DNA of 64,000 nt from Arsukibacterium ikkense (GCF_000987775.1 NZ_LAHO01000008.1:123052-187051); one strand, 5' to 3'. Counted from the stretch's first letter, positions 17,639 through 29,800 are shown. Notes: generated by a model not told the origin, from the letters alone. Numbers and translations: made by a program.

Positions 17639-18622
17639 TTATTCTGCAATTTTTACGATGACCCGCCCTTGCACCTTACCTGCCAGTAACGCTGAAGCGG
17701 TATCAATGACCTCGCCTAATGAAATAACGTGGCTGATAGTGTCAAAGTCTTCCGGGCTGAGTATTTCACTCAGGCGCTGCCAGGCTTGGATGCGATCCGC
17801 GAGCGGGCGCATCACGCTGTCAATACCGTATAAAGTTATTCCCCGCAGAATAAAGGGCGCTACTGATGATGGAAAATCCATGCCCTGCGCTAAACCACAG
17901 GCGGCTATGGCACCACCGTAGCGGGTGCTGGCGCAGGCATTGGCGAGTGTATGACTGCCAACGCAGTCAACGACACCGGCCCAGCGTTCTTTTTGTAGCG
18001 GTTTACCCGGCGCGTTTAGCTGCTCACGGCTGATAATCTCTGTTGCGCCTAATTGTTTAAGATAGTCACTTTCGTCTGGTCGTCCTGTTGCCGCCACTAC
18101 CTGGTAACCCAATTTACTTAATAAACGCACCGCATAACTGCCTACACCGCCATTAGCGCCGGTCACTAATATTTCGCCATGCTCAGGTGTAATACCATGC
18201 TTTTGCAGCGCTAACACACACAGCATAGCGGTGTAGCCTGCCGTACCTGCAGCCATGGCCTGTTCGGGGGTTAGGCCTGCTGGCAGCGGGATCAGCCAGT
18301 CACTTTTCAGGCGGGCTTTTTCTGCCAGGCCGCCCCAATGCCCTTCACCTACGCCAAAGCCATTTAGCAGTACCTTATCGCCGACATTAAAGCGCGCAGA
18401 GTCAGATTGCAGCACCTCACCAACCAGATCAATGCCCGGCACCATAGGGAAAATGCGTACCACCGGGGCTTTACCGGTAATGGCCAGGGCGTCTTTATAA
18501 TTGATGGTACTGGCGACTACTTTGACGGTAACATCAGCCACAGGCAGCTGTTGTTCGTCAACTTCGCTTAATACTGCGTGATACCCATGGTCGTCTTTGT
18601 TAATTAAGATGGCTTTAAACAT
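17639..18622 (-). CDS. acuI: Acrylyl-CoA reductase AcuI/YhdH-type MDR oxidoreductase
   Basis: A medium-chain dehydrogenase of about 327 residues without zinc ligands. It shows the AcuI/YhdH signature NYKDALAITGK near residue 41, PGIDLVGEV, and the nucleotide-binding VTGANGGVGSYAV motif. The family reduces acryloyl-CoA with NADPH, detoxifying an electrophile from DMSP or propionate metabolism. I chose ATG 18622 giving MFKAILINKDDHG, the usual N-terminus; the in-frame ATG four codons upstream is possible. It stands alone, convergent with the DUF4397 gene. Confidence 0.88.
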   Translation of the reverse strand: MFKAILINKDDHGYHAVLSEVDEQQLPVADVTVKVVASTINYKDALAITGKAPVVRIFPMVPGIDLVGEVLQSDSARFNVGDKVLLNGFGVGEGHWGGLAEKARLKSDWLIPLPAGLTPEQAMAAGTAGYTAMLCVLALQKHGITPEHGEILVTGANGGVGSYAVRLLSKLGYQVVAATGRPDESDYLKQLGATEIISREQLNAPGKPLQKERWAGVVDCVGSHTLANACASTRYGGAIAACGLAQGMDFPSSVAPFILRGITLYGIDSVMRPLADRIQAWQRLSEILSPEDFDTISHVISLGEVIDTASALLAGKVQGRVIVKIAE

Positions 18623-18746
18623 GCATTGCTCCATTAAGACTTATTCATTTAGTGTCTCAGTTAAAATTGCTTATCCAGACTAAAATGGGCGATGTTCAGT
18701 TACTTTGCAAGTGATAGGTCACTGATGCTGATATGTTGCAGGACGA

Positions 18747-18774
18747 AATAAAAAGCCCGCAATTAAGCGGGCTG
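18747..18774 (-). terminator. Rho-independent terminator of the min operon
   Basis: Read on the minus strand: AGCCCGC, a six-base loop, GCGGGCTTTTTAT. It lies 27 bp beyond the minE stop. Confidence 0.88.
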
Positions 18775-18800
18775 ATAATTGATGTAACCTTCAAAAAAAC

Positions 18801-19061
18801 TTAACGCTTATCATCCGGGAAGGTAACGTTTAGTTCCAGCACCGAGATCTGGTCGCCGCGTTGCTCCAGTGATACAGCAATTTGATCGGCCGGAATATCC
18901 ACATATTTGCGGATAACTTCCAGAATATCGCGCTCTAGCTGCGGCAGATAATCCGGGCCATTGCGCCGCTTGCGCTCGTGCGCCACAATAATTTGCAGGC
19001 GCTCTTTGGCGGTGCTGGCGGTGTTTTTCTTGGTTGAGCGAAAATAATCCAGTAATGACAT
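18801..19061 (-). CDS. minE: Cell division topological specificity factor MinE
   Basis: An 86-residue protein matching the family length. The N-terminal amphipathic membrane-targeting segment (MSLLDYFR) and MinD-binding helix ([13 protein letters not shown]) are followed by the dimerisation domain. MinE stimulates MinD ATPase and drives pole-to-pole oscillation. It is last in the minCDE operon, 3 bp after minD. Confidence 0.97.
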   Translation of the reverse strand: MSLLDYFRSTKKNTASTAKERLQIIVAHERKRRNGPDYLPQLERDILEVIRKYVDIPADQIAVSLEQRGDQISVLELNVTFPDDKR

Positions 19062-19064
19062 CAG

Positions 19065-19874
19065 TTATCCTCCAAAAATCCTTTTAATAAAGCCCTTTTT
19101 CTCTACCGTCAGAAAACGGAACGGCACTTGTTCGCCTAATAAGCGCTTTATGGTATCCAGATAGGCCTGGCCGGCGTCGCTGTCTTTATCCAGAATAACC
19201 GGCTGGCCTGAGTTAGAGGCATTTAACACAGCTTGCGACTCGGGAATAACCCCAATTAATTCAATCGCCAGAATTTCCTTTACATCTTCCACGCTGAGCA
19301 TTTCGCCTTTTTCTACCCGCTCCGGGTTATAGCGGGTCAACAGCAAATGCTCTTTAATACCTTCCAGGCCTTGTTCGGCGCGGCGTGATTTGCTGGATAA
19401 CATGCCTAAAATGCGATCGGAGTCACGTACTGAAGACACTTCCGGGTTGGTGACCACTACCGCTTCATCGGCAAAATACAGCGCCATCATGGCACCAGAT
19501 TCAATACCGGCCGGTGAGTCGCAAATAATAAAATCGAAGTCTTTCGCCAGTTCGTTTAATACTTTTTCCACGCCCTCGCGGGTGAGCGCGTCTTTATCGC
19601 GGGTCTGTGACGCCGGCAAAATAAACAGGTTGTCGGTGCGTTTATCTTTAATCAGGGTTTGCTTTAAATTGGCTTCGCCGTTGATCACGTTAACAAAGTC
19701 GTACACTACCCGGCGCTCACACCCCATAATTAAATCGAGGTTACGCAGACCGATATCAAAATCGACAATAACGGTTTTATGGCCGGCTAATGCCAGGCCG
19801 GTGCCAATAGCGGCACTGGACGTGGTTTTACCGACACCGCCCTTGCCAGAGGTAACCACAATAATTTTTGCCAT
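19065..19874 (-). CDS. minD: Septum site-determining ATPase MinD
   Basis: A 269-residue deviant Walker A ATPase (SGKGGVGKTT, residues 9-18) with the C-terminal membrane-targeting amphipathic helix (KKGFIKRIFGG). MinD recruits MinC to the membrane away from midcell. It lies 11 bp downstream of minC on the same strand. Confidence 0.97.
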   Translation of the reverse strand: MAKIIVVTSGKGGVGKTTSSAAIGTGLALAGHKTVIVDFDIGLRNLDLIMGCERRVVYDFVNVINGEANLKQTLIKDKRTDNLFILPASQTRDKDALTREGVEKVLNELAKDFDFIICDSPAGIESGAMMALYFADEAVVVTNPEVSSVRDSDRILGMLSSKSRRAEQGLEGIKEHLLLTRYNPERVEKGEMLSVEDVKEILAIELIGVIPESQAVLNASNSGQPVILDKDSDAGQAYLDTIKRLLGEQVPFRFLTVEKKGFIKRIFGG

Positions 19875-19885
19875 AGTGACGATCC

Positions 19886-20623
19886 TTACACTAATTCAGA
19901 GATGACTAAGCTATCGTCCTGCATCTTAATGCAGGCTGATTTGCCCCAAAATTTGCCCTGCAAACTGTCACTTAGCCAGTAATTACCAGCGATAGAAACC
20001 AATTCAGCTTGCAGGTTATAACAATAAATTCGTTTACTGGTATCGCCACTGGCGCCGGCTATAGCCTTACCCCTGAGCGAGCCATAAATATGGATGTTGC
20101 CATCGGCAATCACTTCAGCACCAGCGCCCACTGCACCTTTAACAATTAAATCGGTGCCTTTGGCATAAATTTGCTGGCCGGAGCGCACGGTTTGTTCAAT
20201 TACTTTGCTATCCATCGTGGCAGCTACACTGCTGCTTGCAGCAGCGCTAGCTACTGCTTTGTTGTCGCTTACTTCAGCTACCGGGGGGCTGGTGTTCGGC
20301 TCTTTGGTTTTCAGCGCTGCTTTACCTGCCTGCAATACGGCCAGGCCAGCCGCATGGGCGCTGGCTTTTTGCTCCGGGTTGGCAGCGGTAACGCCCACCA
20401 GTACCAGTTTCAGTTCAGCAAACAGGTTTTTTAAACGGTTAAAGTCAGGCGTTTCGGTGGCATCGCTCAGGTTGAGGACGATAGGAGCCTGCAGAAAAAA
20501 TGCAGGTGCTTGCGCCAACTTGGCGCTTAATAAGGTGTGCAGGGTTGCCGGGCTTAAATCAGCACAGTGCAACACTGACATAGGGAATAAACTCCCTTTC
20601 AGTTCCAGCGAATTATCAGACAT
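19886..20623 (-). CDS. minC: Septum site-determining protein MinC
   Basis: A 245-residue FtsZ antagonist. The N-terminal domain (about 1-105) and C-terminal beta-helical dimerisation domain (about 135-245, with GAEVIADGNIHIYGSLRGKAIAG) are separated by an Ala/Ser-rich linker. It blocks Z-ring assembly at the poles together with MinD. First gene of minCDE, divergent from ycgL. Confidence 0.96.
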   Translation of the reverse strand: MSDNSLELKGSLFPMSVLHCADLSPATLHTLLSAKLAQAPAFFLQAPIVLNLSDATETPDFNRLKNLFAELKLVLVGVTAANPEQKASAHAAGLAVLQAGKAALKTKEPNTSPPVAEVSDNKAVASAAASSSVAATMDSKVIEQTVRSGQQIYAKGTDLIVKGAVGAGAEVIADGNIHIYGSLRGKAIAGASGDTSKRIYCYNLQAELVSIAGNYWLSDSLQGKFWGKSACIKMQDDSLVISELV

Positions 20624-20766
20624 AAAACTTTTGGCGCACGCGTTATTTTAGTCACTGCGATAAGCAGTATTATTTATGCACCTGACCTTGCGGCCAGTGC
20701 GCATTACCTGTGCTTCATGTTATAGTTTCACCCTCTGTTAGGCAAGGTAGCGAAGACGTTTTATTG

Positions 20767-21048
20767 ATGTTATGTGTTGTTTATAAAAGCCCGCGCAAAG
20801 AGGGCACTTACTTATATGTTGAACGCCGTGACGATTTCAGCCCGGTACCTGCTGCATTAATGACCACGTTTGGCAAGCCACAGCTGGTTACCGTGCTTAA
20901 TTTGGCAAAGCGGGAACATTTAGCCCAGATTGATATTCATAAGTTACGCGCGGCACTGAAAAATCAGGGGTTTTATTTGCAGTTGCCACCGCCTCCTGAA
21001 AACCTGCTGGCACAGCACAAAGCCAGCATCCAGACAGACAAAGGTTAA
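20767..21048 (+). CDS. ycgL: YcgL family protein (DUF709)
   Basis: A protein of about 93 residues. MLCVVYKSPRKEGTYLYVE and QGFYLQLPPPPENLL are the family's hallmark segments. I chose ATG 20767 to match the short E. coli-type N-terminus; the frame extends upstream to 20710 without a convincing start. It is adjacent to minCDE, as in many gammaproteobacteria. The biochemical role is unknown. Confidence 0.9.
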   Translation: MLCVVYKSPRKEGTYLYVERRDDFSPVPAALMTTFGKPQLVTVLNLAKREHLAQIDIHKLRAALKNQGFYLQLPPPPENLLAQHKASIQTDKG

Positions 21049-21049
21049 T

Positions 21050-22099
21050 ATGAACATAAAATTAGCGCTAAAAAAAGTAGCTTTACCAGCACTGCTGGCA
21101 ACCTGCCTGGCCGGTACCGCTGCTGCCAGCGAAACGGCCACGGTGCCACCCGCTAAACCCAGCTTTGAGGAATACACTGCCAGTTTGCGGCTGGAAGCCG
21201 ATCAGAAAGGCTATGATAAAGCGCTGCTGGATGAAGTGTTCAGCTCGCTGACGTTTCACGAGCGGGTCGTGAAAGCCGACCAGACCCAGCCGGAGTCGGT
21301 GGAAACACTCAGTACCTATTTGCCAAAACGGGTGAGTGAAACCCGGATCAGAATGGCTCGCGGGTTTTATAACCAGTATTTACCTGAGCTGGAAAAGATT
21401 GGTGAGAAATATGGCGTGCAACCGCGCTTTATTGTTGCGCTCTGGGGCCTGGAAAGCAGCTTCGGCCGTTTTATGGGCAACTATTCTATCCCTTCAGCCT
21501 TAGCTACCCTGGCTTATGATGGCCGGCGCGAAACGTTTTTCCGCCAGGAATTTTTTAATGCACTGGATATTCTGGCAGAAGGCCATATCAGTTTTGCCGA
21601 TATGAAAGGCTCATGGGCGGGGGCTATGGGCCAGAGCCAGTTTATGCCAAGCTCATTCCTGGCGTATGCCCAGGATGGCGACGGCGATGGTAAAAAAGAT
21701 ATCTGGACCAATCAGCTTGATGTCTTCGCGTCCATTGCAAATTACCTGAAACACCAGAACTGGGATAACAGCATCACCTGGGGCCGGGAAGTGGTGTTGC
21801 CTGAGAAGTTTGACGCCGGTTTGGCCATTCAGCGTGGCAGTCTGGCCCGGGCGGAATGGCTGAAACGCTGGAATGATTCTGCCCGCAGCCTGGCGCAGTG
21901 GAACGAACTGGGGGTACGCCGGCTCAATGGCAGTGGCTTACCTGCACGGGATATGCAGGCTGCATTAATTCTGCCAGACGGTGCCGGTGGCCGGGCCTTT
22001 TTAGGTTATGACAACTATAAAAGCCTGATGCACTGGAACCGCTCTTACTACTTTGTTACCAGCGTTGGCTATTTAGCTGACCTGATTATTGCCGAGTAA
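21050..22099 (+). CDS. Lytic murein transglycosylase, MltB family (GH103)
   Basis: A 349-residue periplasmic enzyme with an N-terminal signal peptide (residues 1 to about 26). The catalytic Glu135 lies in LWGLESSFGR, and the GH103 motif MGQSQFMPSSF follows. It cleaves the MurNAc-GlcNAc bond to leave anhydroMurNAc. A DGDGDGKKD calcium-loop-like stretch is present, as in MltB. No lipobox is seen, so it may be a soluble homologue. It begins 1 bp after ycgL and ends 3 bp before a FAH-family gene. Confidence 0.9.
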   Translation: MNIKLALKKVALPALLATCLAGTAAASETATVPPAKPSFEEYTASLRLEADQKGYDKALLDEVFSSLTFHERVVKADQTQPESVETLSTYLPKRVSETRIRMARGFYNQYLPELEKIGEKYGVQPRFIVALWGLESSFGRFMGNYSIPSALATLAYDGRRETFFRQEFFNALDILAEGHISFADMKGSWAGAMGQSQFMPSSFLAYAQDGDGDGKKDIWTNQLDVFASIANYLKHQNWDNSITWGREVVLPEKFDAGLAIQRGSLARAEWLKRWNDSARSLAQWNELGVRRLNGSGLPARDMQAALILPDGAGGRAFLGYDNYKSLMHWNRSYYFVTSVGYLADLIIAE

Positions 22100-22102
22100 C
22101 TT

Positions 22103-22765
22103 ATGGCTTATCTGCATCAGCAAGTTGATGGCAGCCCGATAGCGCTGCCGGTGGGTAAAGTGGTGTGTATTGGTCAGAACTACCAGGACCACATTGCCGA
22201 AATGCAAAGCAAAACCGCTGCCGAGGCATTGTTCTTTATTAAACCCAGTACGGCACTTTGCCCACTGGCACCGGCTTTCGCCATTCCGGGCGGGCGTGGT
22301 GCCGTGCATAACGAGTTAGAAATTGCGGTGCTGATCAGCCAGCCGCTGTCGCAGGCGACACCACAACAGGTAACTGCGGCTATCTGGGGTTACAGCCTGG
22401 CATTGGATTTAACCTTGCGTGAGCTGCAGGCTAACCTGAAACAGCTGGGGCGGCCGTGGGAAATAGCTAAAGGCTTTGACGGTGCCTGTCCGGTTGCCGG
22501 TTTTGTGCCGGCAGGTGATATTGCTCATCCGCAGCAGCTGGATTTCAGTTTAACAGTTAACGGCATTGAGCGGCAGCATGGCAACAGTGCCAATATGATC
22601 CGGGGCATCAGCCAGCTTATCAGCGAAATGTCGCAGCACTTTACCCTGTTAGCCGGCGATATGGTGCTTACCGGCACGCCGGCAGGAGTGGGGCCGCTGC
22701 AGGCTGGCGATCAGTTGCAACTGCAACTGGCCGATTTTTTCACCGTCAATACAAAGGTAAGCTAG
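22103..22765 (+). CDS. Fumarylacetoacetate hydrolase family protein
   Basis: A 220-residue FAH-superfamily protein. CIGQNYQDHIAEM opens the domain, VHNELEIAV carries the metal-binding ELE residues, and TGTPAGVGPL closes the active site. Relatives such as YcgM and FAHD1 act as oxaloacetate decarboxylase, tautomerase or acylpyruvase. The substrate cannot be read from sequence. It sits in a run of four closely spaced genes between ycgL and ycgN. Confidence 0.88.
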   Translation: MAYLHQQVDGSPIALPVGKVVCIGQNYQDHIAEMQSKTAAEALFFIKPSTALCPLAPAFAIPGGRGAVHNELEIAVLISQPLSQATPQQVTAAIWGYSLALDLTLRELQANLKQLGRPWEIAKGFDGACPVAGFVPAGDIAHPQQLDFSLTVNGIERQHGNSANMIRGISQLISEMSQHFTLLAGDMVLTGTPAGVGPLQAGDQLQLQLADFFTVNTKVS

Positions 22766-22767
22766 GC

Positions 22768-23268
22768 ATGGCATTAGCAGAACGTTACTGGGAAACAAAA
22801 AGCCTCGATGAAATGAACACCGAGGAATGGGAAGCCTTGTGCGATGGTTGCGCCAAATGCTGCCTGAATAAATTTATCGATGACGATGATGAGCAAGAGC
22901 AAGGCCCGACCAGCGTGCTGAAAGCTGATGAACAGGTGCACTTTACCAATATTGCCTGTCGTTACCTGAACAGCCATAAATGCGAATGCACAGAATACAG
23001 CCAGCGCACAGTGCTGGTGCCAGATTGCATTCAACTGACCAAAGCTAATCTGAAAAACATTTTTTTTATGCCAACCAGTTGTGCCTACCGCCGGTTGCAC
23101 GAAGGGCGAGGCCTACCCAGCTGGCATCCGTTACTTAATGGCGGTAAAAAAAGCCTGATGCATAAAAAGCAAATGTCGGTGCGCAACAAAGCCATTTGCG
23201 AAACCCAGGTTAACCTGGATAACTTTGAAGATTTTATTGTCAGCTGGCCATTAAACGATTTAGATTAA
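22768..23268 (+). CDS. ycgN: YcgN family cysteine-cluster protein
   Basis: A 166-residue protein with a CDGCAKCC motif (about residues 26-33) and further conserved cysteines (IACRYL, CECTEYSQR, VPDC, TSCAYR), the UPF0260 pattern. The cysteines probably bind a metal or Fe-S cluster. It begins 2 bp after the FAH-family gene. The role is unknown. Confidence 0.93.
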   Translation: MALAERYWETKSLDEMNTEEWEALCDGCAKCCLNKFIDDDDEQEQGPTSVLKADEQVHFTNIACRYLNSHKCECTEYSQRTVLVPDCIQLTKANLKNIFFMPTSCAYRRLHEGRGLPSWHPLLNGGKKSLMHKKQMSVRNKAICETQVNLDNFEDFIVSWPLNDLD

Positions 23269-23318
23269 CCACTACAGTTAGCTAAAACGCATACTAACAA
23301 TAATAATGCTGAGTACAG

Positions 23319-26300
23319 ATGCGCTTAAAACAGATAAAACTGGCAGGTTTTAAGTCTTTTGTTGACCCAACCCTGGTACCTTTTCCAGAGCAAATGACCG
23401 CAGTGGTGGGCCCGAACGGTTGCGGTAAATCAAACGTGATTGACGCCGTGCGCTGGGTGCTGGGTGAAAGCTCGGCCAAAAACCTGCGTGGCGATGCCAT
23501 GACTGACGTTATTTTTAACGGCTCTGGCCAGCGTAAGCCGGTATCGCAAGCCTCGGTAGAGCTGGTATTTGAAAATACCCAGGGCCGGCTGAGTGGCAGC
23601 ATGGCCGATCGCAGTGAAATTTCCATAAAACGGCTGGTGACCCGTGAGGCGCAGTCCAGTTATTTTCTCAATGGCAGCAAATGCCGCCGCCGTGATATCA
23701 CCGATATTTTCCTCGGTACTGGCCTGGGGCCACGTAGCTACGCCATTATCGAGCAGGGCATGATCTCGCGGCTGATTGAGTCTAAGCCACAGGAATTAAG
23801 AGTATTTATTGAAGAAGCTGCCGGCATCTCCAAATATAAAGAACGCCGGCGCGAAACCGAAAACCGCATTAAACATACCCGCGATAACCTTGAGCGGCTG
23901 GCCGACGTGCGGGAAGAGCTGGCAAAGAATATCGACAAGTTAAAGCGCCAGGCCAGCACGGCCCAGCGTTATAAAGAGCTTAAAGCACAGGAGCGAAAGC
24001 TTAAAGCGGAATTAACCACCTTAAAATGGCTGCGCTTTAACAACCAGTTAGTGGAGCTGGAGCAGCAGTTAGCAGCGCAGGAGACCGAACTGGAAAAATA
24101 TCAGGCCGGCATTCAGGGCGAGCAGCGGATCTTGCTTGAGCTAAAAGAGCAAACCAGCGATGCCCGCCAGCAGGCCGAGCAGCAGCAAAGCCGCTTTTAT
24201 CAGCTGGGCAATACCATCAGCCGGCTGGAACAGCAAATTTTACACCAGCGCCAGCAACAGCAAATCCTCAGCAGCCAGTTGCAGCAGAAACAGCAGGCAC
24301 TCAGCGACAGCGAACGGTTTGTCAGTAGCGAGCAAGCGCAACTGGACGAGCTGGAAAGTTTACAACAGCAGCACAGCCCGGAGCTTGAACTCAGCGAACA
24401 GCAATTGGCTGAGCTGCAGCTGCAATTACAGCAGGCGCAAGACAGGCTGACCGAGCAGCAACGGCTGTGGCAGCAATGGCAACAGCAGCATTTTAATTTG
24501 CGCCAGCAACAGCAGCAGGCGCAGTTGCAGTGGCAAAGTGCCAGCAGTCAGGCCGGGCAGTATCAGCAGCAACTGGCGCAGCGCCAGCAGCAGCTAAGCC
24601 AGTTGCAACTGCAGCAGCCAGCCAGTAGCAATACTGAAATGGCCGCCCGCCAGCAACAGCTTGCAGCTGACAGCGAGCAGGCGGCCTTGCAGCTTGCCCA
24701 GGCTCAAACACTCAGCGACAGTGCCGGCAGTGATACGGCCAGGGTACAGCAGCAGCTGGCGGCACTGGCTACCCGGCAGCAGATATTAACCCAGGAACAG
24801 CAACGCTTAACGGCGCTGGATGCCCGCCAGCAGCACCAAGCGCAGGCGTTACTGGCGCAGCTTACTGTGCAGAGCGGCTGGTCTGGCGCGGTGGCTGCAG
24901 CGCTGGGGCCCTTGCAGCATGCCAGCCTGAGCCAGGAAGACGCTGAGCCAGATAATTTTTGTTATGTCAGGCCGTTAAGCCTGCAGGCCAAGCCTGGCAC
25001 CCTGGCCAGCGTGATTAATACCGGCTGTTACCCGGCTTACTTTCAACATATTTTGCTAGCAGAGTCGCTCAGCGGCGCGCAAGCTATGGCTACCACACTT
25101 GAACTTGGCCAGTCGGTGATCACCGCTGCTGGCCACTGGCTGGGTCATAACTGGGGCCATAGCAGCACTGGCGACATTACCGACTCCAGCTTGCTGCGAC
25201 GCGAACGTTTAACGGCTATAGCCGCTGAACTTGCAGAGCTGGCAACCGGGCACAGTGCGCTGGCACAGCAGTTAACTCAGGCACAGCAGGCAGAAAGTGC
25301 AGCGCGCCAGGCATTAGCACAGCAGCAACAGCACCTTGCCGCTTTGCGCCAGCAATTACAACAGTTGGATACCGAGCGCCAGTTACAGGCTCAGGCCGAG
25401 CAGCTGGCCCGCCAGCAACAAGTGCAGCTTGAGGTTGAGTGTCAGCAACTCAGTGAGCAATACGCCGCGCTGACAACAGAGCTGGCAATACTGGATGAAC
25501 GGCAGCAGCAAGCCGAGTTTGCCTTAGCGGAACATGCCGAGGCAGAGTTAACCCTGCAACAGGCGCAGCAGCAAGCCCAGCAGCAGCTGCAACAGCAGCG
25601 GGATCGGCTTGAGCAGCAAAAGGATCACTGCCGGCAGCTGCAAACGCAGCTAACCCTGGCCGAACGGCAACAACAGAGCCTGGCGCAGAATGTCAGCCGG
25701 GCCAGGTTGCAGTTGGAACAGCTGCGCGAACAAATTTATACGTTGCAACAGCAGCTTACTGACAATGATCAGCCGGAAATTTTACTGCAGGAGCAATTGC
25801 AGGAAGCGCTGTTAAATCGCGAAGATGCCGAGCTGGCCATGATAGCAGCTAATGAGTTACTGGCCACACTGGAGCAGCAAATGCGGCAACTGGAGCAAGG
25901 CCAGCAAGGCATTATGCAACAACTGAACCGGCAGCGGCAGCAAATGGAGTCGTTACGGCTTGATGCTGAGGGCTGTCGCATTCGCGCCAACAATATGCTG
26001 GAACTGCTGCGCGAACAGCAGGTCAATATAAAGGATGTGATACCACAGCTTGCTGCCGACGCTGATGAAGCGCAGTGGCAGCAGCAGCTGGATAAAACCG
26101 TAGACGCGGTCAGCCGTTTAGGGGCCATAAACCTGGCCGCTATTGATGAGTACGAGCAGCAGGCCGAGCGTAAGCGTTATCTGGACAGTCAACACGATGA
26201 TTTAACGTCGGCGTTGGATACCCTGGAAAATGCCATGCGCAAAATTGATAAAGAAACCCGGCAAAAATTTAAAGAAACTTTCGAACAGGTAAACGAAGGG

Positions 26301-26732
26301 CTAAAAGGGTTGTTCCCAAAAGTATTTGGTGGTGGCAGCGCCTACCTTGATTTAACCGAAGAGGATTTACTGGAAACCGGTGTTACTATTATGGCCAGAC
26401 CACCTGGCAAAAAAAACAGTACAATTCATTTATTATCGGGTGGTGAAAAAGCGCTAACGGCCTTATCATTGGTGTTTTCAATATTCAGACTCAATCCAGC
26501 CCCGTTCTGTATGCTGGATGAGGTAGACGCACCGTTAGACGATGCCAACGTAGGCCGGTTTTGTAACCTGGTACGGGAAATGTCGGAAACCGTGCAATTT
26601 ATTTATATTAGCCACAACAAGATTGCCATGGAGATGGCGGCACAGCTGATGGGGGTAACCATGCAAGAGCCTGGTGTATCGCGGGTCGTGGCTGTGGATG
26701 TGGACGATGCTGTCAAGCTGGCAGTAGCCTGA
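23319..26732 (+). CDS. smc: Chromosome segregation protein SMC
   Basis: A 1137-residue SMC ATPase. Walker A (GPNGCGKSN) is at residues 31-39. A long coiled coil flanks a central hinge at about residues 515-640. The C-terminal head has the LSGGEKALTAL signature and LDEVDAPLDDANV Walker B. It loads on DNA, with ScpA/ScpB, to organise the chromosome; those partners are not in the window. The coiled coil is extraordinarily glutamine-rich, with many QQQ and QQQQ runs encoded by CAG/CAA. It is followed by zipA-ligA, a standard gammaproteobacterial order. Confidence 0.95.
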   Translation: MRLKQIKLAGFKSFVDPTLVPFPEQMTAVVGPNGCGKSNVIDAVRWVLGESSAKNLRGDAMTDVIFNGSGQRKPVSQASVELVFENTQGRLSGSMADRSEISIKRLVTREAQSSYFLNGSKCRRRDITDIFLGTGLGPRSYAIIEQGMISRLIESKPQELRVFIEEAAGISKYKERRRETENRIKHTRDNLERLADVREELAKNIDKLKRQASTAQRYKELKAQERKLKAELTTLKWLRFNNQLVELEQQLAAQETELEKYQAGIQGEQRILLELKEQTSDARQQAEQQQSRFYQLGNTISRLEQQILHQRQQQQILSSQLQQKQQALSDSERFVSSEQAQLDELESLQQQHSPELELSEQQLAELQLQLQQAQDRLTEQQRLWQQWQQQHFNLRQQQQQAQLQWQSASSQAGQYQQQLAQRQQQLSQLQLQQPASSNTEMAARQQQLAADSEQAALQLAQAQTLSDSAGSDTARVQQQLAALATRQQILTQEQQRLTALDARQQHQAQALLAQLTVQSGWSGAVAAALGPLQHASLSQEDAEPDNFCYVRPLSLQAKPGTLASVINTGCYPAYFQHILLAESLSGAQAMATTLELGQSVITAAGHWLGHNWGHSSTGDITDSSLLRRERLTAIAAELAELATGHSALAQQLTQAQQAESAARQALAQQQQHLAALRQQLQQLDTERQLQAQAEQLARQQQVQLEVECQQLSEQYAALTTELAILDERQQQAEFALAEHAEAELTLQQAQQQAQQQLQQQRDRLEQQKDHCRQLQTQLTLAERQQQSLAQNVSRARLQLEQLREQIYTLQQQLTDNDQPEILLQEQLQEALLNREDAELAMIAANELLATLEQQMRQLEQGQQGIMQQLNRQRQQMESLRLDAEGCRIRANNMLELLREQQVNIKDVIPQLAADADEAQWQQQLDKTVDAVSRLGAINLAAIDEYEQQAERKRYLDSQHDDLTSALDTLENAMRKIDKETRQKFKETFEQVNEGLKGLFPKVFGGGSAYLDLTEEDLLETGVTIMARPPGKKNSTIHLLSGGEKALTALSLVFSIFRLNPAPFCMLDEVDAPLDDANVGRFCNLVREMSETVQFIYISHNKIAMEMAAQLMGVTMQEPGVSRVVAVDVDDAVKLAVA

Positions 26733-26752
26733 GAACATAATAAGGTATAACT

Positions 26753-27667
26753 ATGGCTAGTGAGTTGAGATTAGTATTAATTATTTTAGGGGCGCTGGTG
26801 CTCGGTGGCCTGTTTATTCATGGCTTATGGACGGTACGAAAAAACAACCGCCAGGCCGGCCATCGTTATCATCCCGACAACGCTGGGCCAACTGAGCCAG
26901 AGCACAGTGAAGGGTTCGACGATTTAGGCGTCGGCCCGGTGCGGGTGATTAAATCGCGTGCGGCTGATGCGGGTGGCAGTGCCGGGCGCACTGAACCTAA
27001 AGTCAGAACTGCGGCGCAGCCTGCCAGCGCGTTTAAAGCCAGCGGCCATGCTCAGCAGTCGGCCCGGCAGCAGCCAGAGCTGGATTTTGCTGGTACAACT
27101 GATAAAACCGAACCTGGCTTGAATTTTAATGCGCTGCCTGATGATGAAGGCCCGGGCAGCCCGCAGCTTGAAAGTGACTACCAGTCTGAGCAACTTACAA
27201 CCAGCGCTGCAGCGCCCGAGCAAAAATCGGCACACCAGCCGTCAGAAGTGCTGATTTTATATGTATTGCTGCCAGAGAGCAGTGAAATCAAAGGCCCTGA
27301 TTTACTGGCCGCGTTATTACCACTGGGCTTTAAATATGGCGATATGGATATTTTCCACCGCCATCTGGATAGTGCCGGTGGCGGTGAAGTGTTGTTCAGC
27401 CTGGCCAATATGTTTAACCCCGGCACCTTTGATTTAGAGCAGATTGATAAAATCAGTACCCGTGGTTTAAGTTTATTTATGACCCTGCCAGGGCCGGGCG
27501 AGCCACTACAAAACTTTAATTTAATGCATAATGCGGCAAAAAAACTGGCCGAGGAATTTGGTGGCCAGGTGCTGGATGGTCAGCGCAGCGTATTAACAGT
27601 GCAAACCGTGCGGCATTATGTTGACAAAATTCGTGAATTTCAGCGCCAGCAGCTTATTCATGGCTAG
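26753..27667 (+). CDS. zipA: Cell division protein ZipA
   Basis: A 304-residue bitopic inner-membrane protein. An N-terminal transmembrane helix (about residues 5-25) is followed by a charged, Pro/Gln-rich linker (about 30-165) and a C-terminal FtsZ-binding domain (VLILYVLLPES to the end). It tethers FtsZ to the membrane early in division. It sits 20 bp downstream of smc, with a terminator after it. Confidence 0.93.
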   Translation: MASELRLVLIILGALVLGGLFIHGLWTVRKNNRQAGHRYHPDNAGPTEPEHSEGFDDLGVGPVRVIKSRAADAGGSAGRTEPKVRTAAQPASAFKASGHAQQSARQQPELDFAGTTDKTEPGLNFNALPDDEGPGSPQLESDYQSEQLTTSAAAPEQKSAHQPSEVLILYVLLPESSEIKGPDLLAALLPLGFKYGDMDIFHRHLDSAGGGEVLFSLANMFNPGTFDLEQIDKISTRGLSLFMTLPGPGEPLQNFNLMHNAAKKLAEEFGGQVLDGQRSVLTVQTVRHYVDKIREFQRQQLIHG

Positions 27668-27677
27668 TAAGCATTAA

Positions 27678-29800
<2,123 letters not shown>

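Noticed and set aside
25769..26128. 119-residue frame opposite smc
   Set aside because: Cys/Ser-rich antisense of CAG repeats in the coiled coil.
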